A DNA stretch of 64,000 nucleotides, taken from contig NZ_JALLIN010000014.1 of assembly GCF_023630175.1 (NCBI RefSeq), forward strand, positions 1-64,000, in the 5' to 3' direction. This document shows, piece after piece, positions 55,990-64,000 of this stretch (positions are counted from its first letter, which is position 1; the number at the start of each line of letters is the position of its first letter). The notes below the pieces were generated by a model that was given only the letters and a program-made list of their open reading frames with translations, was not told the origin of the DNA and made no database searches. This DNA is from Streptomyces cellostaticus. GTDB lineage: Bacteria; Actinomycetota; Actinomycetes; Streptomycetales; Streptomycetaceae. A program made the position numbers and the translations under genes.

Positions 55990-57095
55990 CGGCGCTTCCC
56001 GGAGGGTCGGCCGCGGCCCCGGTTGCGGGCGGCGGGCTGGTTGCGGGGACCCACCACGGCGGGTGCCGCCTCCTCGTTCCCGTCTCCCTCGCCGGACCGG
56101 CCCGCCACGACGTCCTCGCCCGCGGCGGCCTGCGCGCGCTTGGCCATGACGCGCTTGCGCAGGGCCCGCATCGCCGGCTCGCGCTCCTTGAGGTCGGCGA
56201 CGAGCGGGGTGGCGATGAAGATCGAGGAGTACGCGCCGGCCGCGAGGCCGACGAACAGCGACAGCGAGATGTCGTTCAGGGTGCCCGCCCCGAGGAATCC
56301 GCCGCCGATGAACAGCAGGCCGGCGACCGGAAGCAGGGCGACCACGGTGGTGTTGATGGAGCGGACCAGCGTGCCGTTGATCGACTGGTTGGCGATGTCG
56401 CTGTAGGTGAAGCGGGTCTGCTTCGTGATGTCCTTCGTCTGCTCCTTGAGGCTGTCGAAGACGACGACCGTGTCGTAGAGCGAGTAACCGAGGATCGTCA
56501 GCAGACCGATGACCGTGCCGGGCGTGACCTCGAAGCCGACCAGGGCGTAGATGCCGGTCGTGATCGTGATGTCGTGGATCAGCGCGATGAGGGCCGCGAT
56601 GGCCATGCGCCACTCGAAGGCGATCGCCAGGTAGATCACGACGAGCACCATGAAGATCGCCAGGCCCTGCCAGGCCTTGCTGGCGATCTGCTCGCCCCAG
56701 CTCGGGCCGACCAGGTCGGCGTTGAGCTTCTCCGGATCGAGGTTCAGGTCCTTGGCCAGCGTCTGCCTGATCTCGCCGGACTTGTCGGTGTCGATGCCGG
56801 CGATCTGGATGCGCAGGCTGCCGTTGCCGAGCTTCTGCACGACGGCCTCGTGGCCGGAGGCGCTCGTCGCGAACTCCTCCGCCTGGGCCACCGACGTGCT
56901 CATCTTCGTCGGTGTCGTGAAGACCGCGCCGCCCTGGAACTCGATGCCCATGTTCAGGCCGCGCACCGCCAGGCCGACGATGGCCGTGATGGTGATCAGG
57001 ATGGAGACGCCGTACCAGATCTTGCGCTTGCCGATGAAGTCGTAGCTGATCTCGCCGCGGTGCAGTCGAGCGCCGAGGTTGCCGAGTTTCGACAT
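55986..57095 (-). CDS. secF: Protein translocase subunit SecF
   Basis: This 369-residue membrane protein has six predicted helices and an extracellular domain after the first. The SecF signature MGIEFQGGAVF follows helix 1, and VTPGTVIGLLTILGYSLYDTVVVFDSLKE marks helix 4; this motif carries the proton-path acid. With SecD and YajC it uses the proton motive force to pull exported proteins out of SecYEG. A Gly/Arg-rich tail ends the protein. It starts three bases after secD. Confidence 0.95.
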   Translation of the reverse strand: MSKLGNLGARLHRGEISYDFIGKRKIWYGVSILITITAIVGLAVRGLNMGIEFQGGAVFTTPTKMSTSVAQAEEFATSASGHEAVVQKLGNGSLRIQIAGIDTDKSGEIRQTLAKDLNLDPEKLNADLVGPSWGEQIASKAWQGLAIFMVLVVIYLAIAFEWRMAIAALIALIHDITITTGIYALVGFEVTPGTVIGLLTILGYSLYDTVVVFDSLKEQTKDITKQTRFTYSDIANQSINGTLVRSINTTVVALLPVAGLLFIGGGFLGAGTLNDISLSLFVGLAAGAYSSIFIATPLVADLKEREPAMRALRKRVMAKRAQAAAGEDVVAGRSGEGDGNEEAAPAVVGPRNQPAARNRGRGRPSGKRR

Positions 57096-57098
57096 CGC

Positions 57099-58868
57099 TC
57101 ACGCCTCCTTCGGGTCGACAGGGCCGGCGGCGGGACCGGCGGGACGGCGGGTGCGGCGCAGCGGCGGCTTGGCACCCAGGCTCTTCGGGTCGAGGCCGGA
57201 CCACTTGTGGCCGTTCGCGAAGAACTTGCGGCGGGCCAGCAGCGTCATCAGCGGCTTGGTGAACAGGAAGACGACGACCACGTCGAGCACGGTGGTCAGG
57301 CCGAGCGTGAACGCGAAGCCCTGCACCTTGCCCACGGTCACGATGAACAGCACGGCGGCGGCGAGGAACGACACGAAGTCGGAGACCATGATGGTGCGCC
57401 GGGCTCGCGGCCAGGCCCGCTCGACGGCGGGGCGCAGCGAGCGGCCCTCACGGATCTCGTCCCGGATGCGTTCGAAGTACACGATGAACGAGTCCGCGGT
57501 GATACCGATGGCGACGATGGCACCGCAGACGGCCGGGAGGTTCAGCGCGAAGCCGATGGCCGGGCCGAGCAGCGCCATGATCACGTAGGTGAGGATGGCG
57601 GAGACCAGCAGGGACGCCATGGCCACGAGCGAGAGACCGCGGTAGTAGGCGATCAGGTAGATCACGACCAGGGCGAGGCCGATCGCGCCGGCGATCAGGC
57701 CCGCGCGGAGCTGTTCGCCGCCCAGCGCGGCGGTCACCGTGGTGACGGTGTCCTCGCTGAACGAGAGCGGGAGCGCGCCGTAGGACAGCATGTTCGCGAG
57801 ACTCTGCGCCTCGTCCTGCGTGAAGCTGCCGGAGATCTCCGCCTGGCCGCCGGTGATGGCGTTCTGCACGTACGGGCTGGAGACGACCTCGCCGTCGAGG
57901 ACGATGCCGAACTCGTTCTGCGGGCTCTGGTTCTTGGCCAGCTCGCCGGTGATGTCCGCGAACTTGCTGGACCCGGCCTTGGTGAAGGTCATCTGGACCT
58001 GCCAGCCGGAGCCGCCCTGGGTGTCGAAGACCGCCTGGGCCTTCTTGACCTCGGTGCCGTCCACGCCGGCCGGGCCGAGCAGGTACTTGTACCAGACCTT
58101 GTCCCGCTGGCCGCAGGCCACGGTGGGCTCACCGGGCTTGGCGTTGGTGCCGGCCTTGGCGCGCTCGGCGGGCTTGGCGCAGTTCAGGGCCGTGTACTGG
58201 GCCTGCAGCTTGCTGGTGTCCGGGGTGCCCGTGGCCGGGGCGGACGGGCTGGCGGAGGTCTCGGCGCCGGACGAGGCGCTCGGGGAGGCCGACGGCGAGG
58301 CGTCGGCCTTGAGCGCGTCGGTGACGGCGCGGCCCTGCGAGGTCGCGGAGGCCGACGGGGAGGCGGAGGAGGACGAGGACGCCTTCTCCTTGGCGGAGCC
58401 CGACGGGCTCGGGGAGGCGCCGCCGCTGGAGGACGCGCTCGGCGAGGGGTTCGCCGGGGTGGCGCCGCTGGGCTCGCTGGCGAGCACCGGGCGGAAGTAC
58501 AGCTTGGCGGTGGTGCCGACCTGCTGCTGGGCCTCCTTGGAGTTGGTGCCCTTGGGGATGTTCACGATGATGTGATCGCGCCCCTGGGTCTGCACCTCCG
58601 CCTCGGAGACGCCCAGACCGTTGACACGGCGGTTCATGATGTCGACCGCGGTGTCCATGTTGGCCTGGTTGATCGCGGACCCCTGGTCGGCCTTCGCCTT
58701 GAGCGTGATGCTCGTACCACCGGCGAGGTCGATGCCGAGGCGCGGTGTCGTGTGCCCGGAGAGGAACATCCCCCCGGTGAGCGCCACGATGGCGATCAAA
58801 ATGAGGGCCAGCGAGCGCCCTGGCTTGCTCTGGGCGCTCCCGCTCCGGCCCCTCTTAGGTGCTGCCAC
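57099..58868 (-). CDS. secD: Protein translocase subunit SecD
   Basis: This 589-residue partner of SecF has an N-terminal helix (about 19-36) followed by GIDLAGGTSITLKA and the P1 extracellular domain. Five further helices include the segment TADSFIVYFERIRDE. A Ser/Ala/Pro-rich low-complexity tract (about residues 132-218) is inserted in P1, lengthening it compared with enteric SecD. The start is ATG at 58868. It follows yajC after a hairpin. Confidence 0.95.
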   Translation of the reverse strand: MAAPKRGRSGSAQSKPGRSLALILIAIVALTGGMFLSGHTTPRLGIDLAGGTSITLKAKADQGSAINQANMDTAVDIMNRRVNGLGVSEAEVQTQGRDHIIVNIPKGTNSKEAQQQVGTTAKLYFRPVLASEPSGATPANPSPSASSSGGASPSPSGSAKEKASSSSSASPSASATSQGRAVTDALKADASPSASPSASSGAETSASPSAPATGTPDTSKLQAQYTALNCAKPAERAKAGTNAKPGEPTVACGQRDKVWYKYLLGPAGVDGTEVKKAQAVFDTQGGSGWQVQMTFTKAGSSKFADITGELAKNQSPQNEFGIVLDGEVVSSPYVQNAITGGQAEISGSFTQDEAQSLANMLSYGALPLSFSEDTVTTVTAALGGEQLRAGLIAGAIGLALVVIYLIAYYRGLSLVAMASLLVSAILTYVIMALLGPAIGFALNLPAVCGAIVAIGITADSFIVYFERIRDEIREGRSLRPAVERAWPRARRTIMVSDFVSFLAAAVLFIVTVGKVQGFAFTLGLTTVLDVVVVFLFTKPLMTLLARRKFFANGHKWSGLDPKSLGAKPPLRRTRRPAGPAAGPVDPKEA

Positions 58869-58957
58869 CTTCTCGTACTCCCTCTCGGGCCGCCCCGCGC
58901 CAGGTCGGCGCGGTCGGCCATGACATGGTGTCGGGCTCCGTGCGGCGAACAGGGGCG

Positions 58958-59002
58958 CCCGGGGTGCGCGGGACGCGGCCGGGCCGCGCCGCGCACCCCG
59001 GG
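58958..59002 (-). terminator. Hairpin between yajC and secD
   Basis: A 14-bp stem (58958-58971 with 58989-59002) with an additional GCGGCC/GGCCGC inner arm begins six bases after the yajC stop codon. It may limit read-through from yajC into secD. Confidence 0.6.
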
Positions 59003-59008
59003 ACGTGC

Positions 59009-59515
59009 CTACTTCGCCTCGGAGTCGCCGTCGGTCTTCTTCGGCTCTTCGTCCGTCCTGGCCTCGGCGACCTCGGCGGCGTCGGTCCCGTCCTCGGCGA
59101 CGTCCTTCTTACCGAAGTCGACGGCCTTGTCGCCGGAGGCGGCGGCAGCGGCGGGCGCGTCGGTCTCGCCGGTCTCGGTGAGGGAGGAGGCGTCGTCCGG
59201 GACGACGTCGGCGTCGGTCTTGAGGTCGTGCTCGATGCCGTGGACGATCCGGTTGTACTCGTCGTCGGTGAGGACGGCGCCGATCGCGTTCTTGGCGAAG
59301 AGGAGGTCGACGCCCGGTCCGGCGTCGAGGAGGACCGTGTCCTCGCTGACCTCCTTGACCGTCGCGTACATGCCCCCGATCGTGCGGACGCCGGAGCCGG
59401 GCTGCATCTCGTTGCGCATGTTCGCGGCCTGCTGCTGCTTCTTCTTGGCCGAGCGCGTCATCAGGAACATGGCCGCGATGAGCACGATGAACGGGAGAAG
59501 GGTCAAGGTATTCAC
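59009..59515 (-). CDS. yajC: Preprotein translocase accessory subunit YajC
   Basis: This is about 168 residues from a GTG at 59515. One membrane helix (LTLLPFIVLIAAMFLMTRS) is followed by the family motif KKKQQQAANMRNEMQPGSGV. The C-terminal half is a long acidic tail (DGTDAAEVAEARTDEEPKK), making it longer than E. coli YajC. It associates with SecDF. The start lies after AAGGAA; the longer open frame is unlikely. Confidence 0.9.
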   Translation of the reverse strand: MNTLTLLPFIVLIAAMFLMTRSAKKKQQQAANMRNEMQPGSGVRTIGGMYATVKEVSEDTVLLDAGPGVDLLFAKNAIGAVLTDDEYNRIVHGIEHDLKTDADVVPDDASSLTETGETDAPAAAAASGDKAVDFGKKDVAEDGTDAAEVAEARTDEEPKKTDGDSEAK

Positions 59516-59681
59516 GGGACGGGGTTTCCTTCGCGCGACCGCGCGGTGAGAGCGGCCTGTTGATGGGGGTGGGTCGGCGCCGCCCGCAAGGGCGGCATCG
59601 GCGGAGTCTAAGCGAGTCCGCGCGCATGGAACAACGCTCAGCATGGCACCTGGGTTCCTGCCCCCGCCAATGCCCTCGCCG

Positions 59682-60752
59682 TCACGCCCCGAACAGGTCC
59701 TGTTGTCCGTTTCCCCCGGTGACCGTGCGGGGCGGGGTCAGACCGAGGTGCGCCCAGGCGGCCGGGGTGCCGACGCGGCCGCGCGGAGTGCGGGCCAGCA
59801 GTCCCTCCCGGACCAGGAAGGGCTCGGCGACCTCCTCGACCGTCTCGCGTTCCTCCCCCACCGCGACGGCGAGCGTGGACAGGCCGACCGGGCCCCCGCC
59901 GAACAGCTTCAGCAGCGCCTCCAGCACGGCCCGGTCGAGGCGGTCGAGGCCGCGGGCGTCCACTTCGTAGACGGCGAGGGCGGCCGCGGCGATCTCACGG
60001 GTGACCACACCGTCCGCCTTGACCTGCGCGTAGTCCCGGACGCGGCGCAGCAGGCGGTTGGCGATGCGGGGCGTGCCCCGGGAGCGGCCGGCGATCTCGG
60101 CGGCGCCGTCCGGCTCGATGCCGACGTCGAGCAGGCTCGCCGAGCGGTGCACCACGCGCTCCAGCTCGCGCGGCTCGTAGAACTCCATGTGCGCGGTGAA
60201 GCCGAAGCGGTCGCGCAGCGGGGGCGGCAGCAGGCCCGCCCGTGTGGTGGCGCCGACCAGGGTGAACGGGGGCAGCTCCAGCGGGATGGCGGTGGCGCCG
60301 GGGCCCTTGCCGACGATGACGTCGACACGGAAGTCCTCCATCGCCATGTACAGCATCTCCTCGGCGGGCCGGGACATGCGGTGGATCTCGTCGAGGAACA
60401 GGACCTCGCCCTCCTGGAGCGAGGAGAGGATCGCGGCGAGATCGCCGGCGTGCTGGATGGCGGGGCCGGAGGTGATGCGGATGGGGGCGCCCATCTCGGC
60501 CGCGATGATCATCGAAAGGGTGGTCTTGCCGAGGCCGGGGGCGCCGGAGAGCAGCACGTGGTCGGCGGTGGCGCCGCGCGCGCGTGCGGCGCGCAGGACG
60601 AGGTCGAGCTGTTCGCGGACCTTCTCCTGGCCGATGAACTCGTCGAGGTCCTTGGGGCGCAGGGCCGCCTCGACGGCCTGGTCCTCCCCGTCGGCGGCGG
60701 AGCCCACCAGCCGCTCGGGGGCGGTGGGGTCGGTCGTGTCGTCCCAGTTCAT
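59682..60752 (-). CDS. ruvB: Holliday junction branch-migration ATPase RuvB
   Basis: This 356-residue AAA+ motor has Walker [15 protein letters not shown], Walker [16 protein letters not shown], sensor 1 [19 protein letters not shown] and the C-terminal winged helix. It pumps DNA through the RuvA tetramer. It ends the ruvC-ruvA-ruvB unit and lies upstream of yajC. Confidence 0.97.
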   Translation of the reverse strand: MNWDDTTDPTAPERLVGSAADGEDQAVEAALRPKDLDEFIGQEKVREQLDLVLRAARARGATADHVLLSGAPGLGKTTLSMIIAAEMGAPIRITSGPAIQHAGDLAAILSSLQEGEVLFLDEIHRMSRPAEEMLYMAMEDFRVDVIVGKGPGATAIPLELPPFTLVGATTRAGLLPPPLRDRFGFTAHMEFYEPRELERVVHRSASLLDVGIEPDGAAEIAGRSRGTPRIANRLLRRVRDYAQVKADGVVTREIAAAALAVYEVDARGLDRLDRAVLEALLKLFGGGPVGLSTLAVAVGEERETVEEVAEPFLVREGLLARTPRGRVGTPAAWAHLGLTPPRTVTGGNGQQDLFGA

Positions 60753-60780
60753 GTGGTGTGCCTCGGGGTGGTGTGGTCGG

Positions 60781-61386
60781 TCAGCGGGCGCGGTTCAGGG
60801 TCTGCAGAGCCGCCTTCAGCAGCTGACCCACCTGCGGGGTGCCGCCCGCGGCCTCGGCCTGGGGGGTCACGGCGGCGACGGCCTCGTCGGCCTCGCGGGT
60901 GGCGTACCCGAGACCGATGAGGGCCGCGTGCAACTGGTCGCGCCAGCCCTGGGTGACGGGCGCGCCCACCGCGGGGGCGCCGACCGGGGCGCCGAGGCGG
61001 TCCTTCAGCTCGAGCAGCAGCTTCTGGGCACCCTTCTTGCCGATGCCGGGCACGGCGGTGAGTGCCTTCTCGTCGGCGGTGGCGACGGCGCGGCGCAGCG
61101 CGTCCGGCGTGTGCACCGCGAGCATGGCCTGGGCGAGCCTCGGTCCGACCCCGCTGGCGGTCTGGAGCAGCTCGAAGACCTGGCGCTCGTCGTCGTCGGC
61201 GAAGCCGTACAGCGTCAGGGAGTCCTCGCGGACGACCAGGGACGTGTGCAGTCTGGCGGGCCGGCCCAGGCGGAGCGTGGAGAGTGTGTTCGGCGTGCAC
61301 TGGACGGCCATGCCGACGCCGCCCACCTCGATCACCGCCGCGTCGGGGGCGAGTGCGGCGACGGTGCCGCTGAGGAAGGCGATCAT
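60781..61386 (-). CDS. ruvA: Holliday junction-binding protein RuvA
   Basis: This 201-residue protein has an N-terminal OB-fold ([23 protein letters not shown]) and helix-hairpin-helix motifs ([14 protein letters not shown] and [21 protein letters not shown]). A C-terminal domain contacts RuvB. The ATG at 61386 overlaps the ruvC stop codon. Confidence 0.96.
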   Translation of the reverse strand: MIAFLSGTVAALAPDAAVIEVGGVGMAVQCTPNTLSTLRLGRPARLHTSLVVREDSLTLYGFADDDERQVFELLQTASGVGPRLAQAMLAVHTPDALRRAVATADEKALTAVPGIGKKGAQKLLLELKDRLGAPVGAPAVGAPVTQGWRDQLHAALIGLGYATREADEAVAAVTPQAEAAGGTPQVGQLLKAALQTLNRAR

Positions 61387-61922
61387 GCCGTACGGCCTTT
61401 CTTCGCGTGGGCCGCGTGCAGCGCCACGGCCTGCTGGAGTCGGTTCTGCGCGGGGGCGCGCCAGATGTGGCAGATGGCGAGGGCGAGGGCGTCGGCCGCG
61501 TCGGCCGGCCTGGGCGGTGCGGGGAGCCGGAGCAGCCGGGTGACCATGGCACCGACCTGCGCCTTGTCGGCGCGTCCGCTGCCGGTGACGGCGGCCTTGA
61601 CCTCGCTGGGGGTGTGCAGCGCGACCGGGATGCCCCGGCGCGCGGCACAGAGCGTGGCGACCGCGCTGGCCTGGGCGGTGCCCATCACCGTGCGCACGTT
61701 GTGCTGGCTGAACACCCGCTCCACGGCGACGAAGTCGGGCCGGTGCTCGTCCAGCCAGGCCTCGATGCCCCGCTCGACGGCGACCAGGCGGTGCCCCAGC
61801 TCGGCGTCCGCGGGCGTCCGTACGACACCGACGCCGATCATGGTGAGCGGACGGCCCGCCACTCCTTCCACGACACCGACGCCGCACCGGGTCAGGCCGG
61901 GGTCCACCCCCAGTACGCGCAC
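61383..61922 (-). CDS. ruvC: Holliday junction endonuclease RuvC
   Basis: This 179-residue RNase H-fold resolvase has catalytic acids in [27 protein letters not shown] and the C-terminal [12 protein letters not shown]. The GTG at 61922 follows GGAGGGAGGG, deciding the start against the longer open frame. It cuts junctions after RuvAB branch migration. Confidence 0.96.
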   Translation of the reverse strand: MRVLGVDPGLTRCGVGVVEGVAGRPLTMIGVGVVRTPADAELGHRLVAVERGIEAWLDEHRPDFVAVERVFSQHNVRTVMGTAQASAVATLCAARRGIPVALHTPSEVKAAVTGSGRADKAQVGAMVTRLLRLPAPPRPADAADALALAICHIWRAPAQNRLQQAVALHAAHAKKGRTA

Positions 61923-62003
61923 CGCGCCCTCCCTCCGTGGTGATCCGCGGATGCCTAGGTGATCCACGGATGCCGCCAGGCTAACCGCTGCCTGTGACAA
62001 CGG

Positions 62004-62038
62004 CGGCGGGCCGGTGGACGTGTCCCACCGGCCCGCCG
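62004..62038 (-). terminator. Terminator of yebC-type gene
   Basis: A perfect 14-bp stem (62004-62017 with 62025-62038) with a seven-base loop begins 20 bases after the stop codon and precedes ruvC. Confidence 0.7.
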
Positions 62039-62058
62039 AACCGCTCAGCACGGCAGCG

Positions 62059-62811
62059 CTACGCGTCGACCTTCTCCATGATCTCGTCGCTGACGTCGAA
62101 GTTGGCGAAGACGTTCTGCACGTCGTCGCTGTCCTCGAGCGCGTCGATCAGTTTGAAGATCTTCTTGGCGCCCTCCTCGTCCAGCTCGACCTGGACGGAC
62201 GGCACGAAGCTGGAGTCGGCGGAGTCGTAGTCGATCCCGGCTCCCTGCAGGGCGGTGCGGACCGCGACCAGGTCGGTGGCCTCGCTGATGACCTCGAAGG
62301 TCTCGCCGAGGTCGTTGACCTCCTCGGCACCGGCGTCCAGGACGGCGCCGAGGACGTCGTCCTCGGTCAGCTCGCCCTTGGGGACGATGACGACGCCCTT
62401 CCGGCTGAACATGTAGGACACCGAGCCCGGGTCGGCCATGCTGCCGCCGTTGCGGGTCATGGCCACGCGCACGTCGGAGGCGGCGCGGTTGCGGTTGTCG
62501 GTGAGGCACTCGATGAGCACCGCGACACCGTTGGGGCCGTAGCCCTCGTACATGATCGTCTCGTAGTCGGCGCCGCCGGCCTCCAGGCCGCCGCCCCGCT
62601 TGATCGCGGAGTCGATGTTCTTGTTGGGGACCGACTGCTTCTTGGCCTTCTGGACGGCGTCGTACAGTGTCGGGTTGCCGTCGAGGTCGACACCGCCCAT
62701 GCGTGCCGCGACCTCGATGTTCTTGATCAGCTTCGCGAAGAGCTTGCCGCGCTTGGCGTCGATCACGGCCTTCTTGTGCTTCGTCGTAGCCCATTTAGAG
62801 TGGCCGGACAT
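62059..62811 (-). CDS. YebC/PmpR-family protein
   Basis: This 250-residue protein starts [20 protein letters not shown], the family hallmark, and contains [20 protein letters not shown] and an acidic C-terminal domain. Family members were annotated as transcription regulators; recent work on YebC2-type relatives links them to polyproline translation. The role here is unassigned. It lies between pdxT and ruvC, a conserved order in actinobacteria. Confidence 0.93.
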   Translation of the reverse strand: MSGHSKWATTKHKKAVIDAKRGKLFAKLIKNIEVAARMGGVDLDGNPTLYDAVQKAKKQSVPNKNIDSAIKRGGGLEAGGADYETIMYEGYGPNGVAVLIECLTDNRNRAASDVRVAMTRNGGSMADPGSVSYMFSRKGVVIVPKGELTEDDVLGAVLDAGAEEVNDLGETFEVISEATDLVAVRTALQGAGIDYDSADSSFVPSVQVELDEEGAKKIFKLIDALEDSDDVQNVFANFDVSDEIMEKVDA

Positions 62812-62860
62812 CTGCCTGTCTCCTTCGCGTAACCCATCTCTGCAACGAACTCCAGAGATC

Positions 62861-63466
62861 CTACAAGGACTCGGGTGTCCGGTTGGCGCGCACCATGTCG
62901 ACGAAAAGCGCGTGCACGCGGTGGTCGCCGGTCAGTTCCGGGTGGAACGACGTGGCGAGCGCGTTGCCCTGGCGGACCGCGACGATGTGTCCCTCGTGCT
63001 CGGCGAGCACTTCGGCCCCGGCGCCCACGGACTCCACCCAGGGAGCGCGGATGAAGACGCCCTCCACAGGATCGCCCGTGACGCCCCGGACGTCGACCGC
63101 TGCCTCGAAGGACTCGTTCTGCCGTCCGAAGGCGTTGCGGCGCACGATCATGTCGATGCCGCCGATGGTCTCCTGGCCCGAGCGCGGGTCGAGGATCTTG
63201 TCGGCGAGCATGATCATGCCGGCGCAGGTGCCGTAGACGGGCATGCCGCCGCGCACGCGCGCGCGGAGGGGTTCCATCACTCCGAAGAGGACGGCCAGCT
63301 TGGAGATGGTGGTGGACTCGCCGCCGGGCAGGACGAGGCCGTCCACCTCGGCGAGCTCCTCGGGGCGCCGCACCGGCCTGGCCACGGCGTCGGCCGCGGC
63401 CAGGGCGGTGAGGTGCTCCCGCACGTCGCCCTGGAGTGCCAGGACGCCTATCACGGGGGTGCTCAT
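62861..63466 (-). CDS. pdxT: Pyridoxal 5'-phosphate synthase glutaminase subunit
   Basis: This 201-residue class I amidotransferase feeds ammonia to PdxS. The nucleophile is in [15 protein letters not shown], the oxyanion region is [14 protein letters not shown], and the His-Glu pair is in [13 protein letters not shown]. The ATG lies 13 bases after pdxS. Confidence 0.96.
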   Translation of the reverse strand: MSTPVIGVLALQGDVREHLTALAAADAVARPVRRPEELAEVDGLVLPGGESTTISKLAVLFGVMEPLRARVRGGMPVYGTCAGMIMLADKILDPRSGQETIGGIDMIVRRNAFGRQNESFEAAVDVRGVTGDPVEGVFIRAPWVESVGAGAEVLAEHEGHIVAVRQGNALATSFHPELTGDHRVHALFVDMVRANRTPESL

Positions 63467-63479
63467 GTGCCGTGTCGCC

Positions 63480-64000
63480 TTACCAGCCGCGGTTGGCGTA
63501 GCGCTCGGTCTCGGGCAGGGTGTCGCAGTTGATGCCGACCATGGCCTCGCCGAGGTTGCGGGAGGCGTCGGCGACGATCTTCGGGTCGTCGTAGAAGGTG
63601 GTGGCCTTCACGATGGCGGCGGCGCGCTTGGCCGGGTCGCCGGACTTGAAGATGCCGGAGCCGACGAAGACGCCCTCGGCTCCGAGCTGACGCATCAGCG
63701 CGGCGTCGGCCGGGGTGGCCACACCGCCGGCGGAGAAGAGGACCACCGGGAGCTTGCCCAGTTCGGCGACTTCCTTGACCAGCTCGTACGGGGCGCGCAG
63801 CTCCTTGGCCGCGGCGTACAGCTCGTGGTTGTCGAAGCCGCGCAGGCGGGCGATCTCGTTCTTGATCTGGCGCAGGTGGCGGACGGCCTCGACGACGTTG
63901 CCGGTGCCGGCCTCGCCCTTGGAGCGGATCATCGCGGCACCCTCGGCGATGCGGCGCAGCGCCTCGCCCAGGTTGGTGGCACCGCAGACGAAGGGGGTGG
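63480..64000 (-). CDS. pdxS: Pyridoxal 5'-phosphate synthase lyase subunit (5' end beyond window)
   Basis: Only the C-terminal 173 residues are visible; the gene runs off the right edge. The TIM barrel shows [33 protein letters not shown] and the phosphate-binding [17 protein letters not shown] with [14 protein letters not shown]. It makes PLP from ribose 5-phosphate, glyceraldehyde 3-phosphate and ammonia. The catalytic lysine of the N-terminal half is not in view. Confidence 0.96.
   Translation of the reverse strand, partial: TPFVCGATNLGEALRRIAEGAAMIRSKGEAGTGNVVEAVRHLRQIKNEIARLRGFDNHELYAAAKELRAPYELVKEVAELGKLPVVLFSAGGVATPADAALMRQLGAEGVFVGSGIFKSGDPAKRAAAIVKATTFYDDPKIVADASRNLGEAMVGINCDTLPETERYANRGW

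Overview
The window is chromosomal DNA from a high-GC actinomycete, almost certainly a Streptomyces. Codons end overwhelmingly in G or C and GTG starts are frequent. It encodes Streptomyces hallmark proteins: BldD with its intact cyclic-di-GMP signature, the actinobacterial integration host factor sIHF, and a GuaB1-type IMPDH relative. The gene order matches, as far as I remember it, the conserved core block of S. coelicolor. I see no tRNA, rRNA, CRISPR array, prophage, insertion sequence or biosynthetic gene cluster. The species cannot be told from the sequence alone.

Layout. 1-2028: a nitrate/nitrite-type sensor kinase running off the left edge. 2207-4174: an amino-acid permease with an Lrp/AsnC regulator. 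4594-6045: GuaB1. 6131-6497: a decayed barstar gene. 6691-11066: a SorC-type regulator, rpe, rsmB and fmt. 11334-11882 (+): a small HTH protein. 11988-18454: priA, metK, coaBC, rpoZ, gmk and sIHF, all leftward. 18754-28751: the complete leftward pyrimidine operon pyrR-pyrB-pyrC-(membrane PH-like gene)-carA-carB-pyrD-pyrF, preceded by a PyrR-type RNA loop next to the pyrR ribosome binding site. 29003-29506 (+): bldD with a palindromic operator over its promoter. 29683-38538: nusB, efp, a peptidase-like gene, an ATPase, aroK/aroB in one open frame, aroC, aroE and mltG. 38659-42596: ruvX, alaS and two small membrane-associated genes. 42739-44955 (+): an NB-ARC/TPR protein. 44962-50193: rpsD, rarA, a VKOR-family protein, hisS and an MBL hydrolase. 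50374-52590 (+): a cyclophilin and a DUF349 protein. 52683-64000: relA, apt, secF, secD, yajC, ruvB, ruvA, ruvC, a YebC-family gene, pdxT and pdxS (cut by the right edge).

How it works together. Most genes are housekeeping: de novo UMP synthesis, the late shikimate pathway, S-adenosylmethionine and CoA synthesis, PLP synthesis, Holliday-junction resolution, SecDF-YajC export, translation (AlaRS, HisRS, S4, EF-P, Fmt) and stringent response (RelA). Long same-strand runs have start/stop overlaps (pyrC/ORF/carA/carB, pyrD/pyrF, secF/apt, ruvC/ruvA, aroC/aroK, alaS/DUF6167), implying translational coupling. GC-rich hairpins mark most unit ends.

Most worth a second look: the in-frame aroK-aroB fusion; the frameshifted barstar relic; the M24 peptidase-like protein with substituted metal ligands; the uncharacterised membrane protein locked into the pyr operon; the PyrR and BldD control sites; and the NB-ARC/TPR protein with no recognisable output domain. 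I found no clear new multi-gene system.
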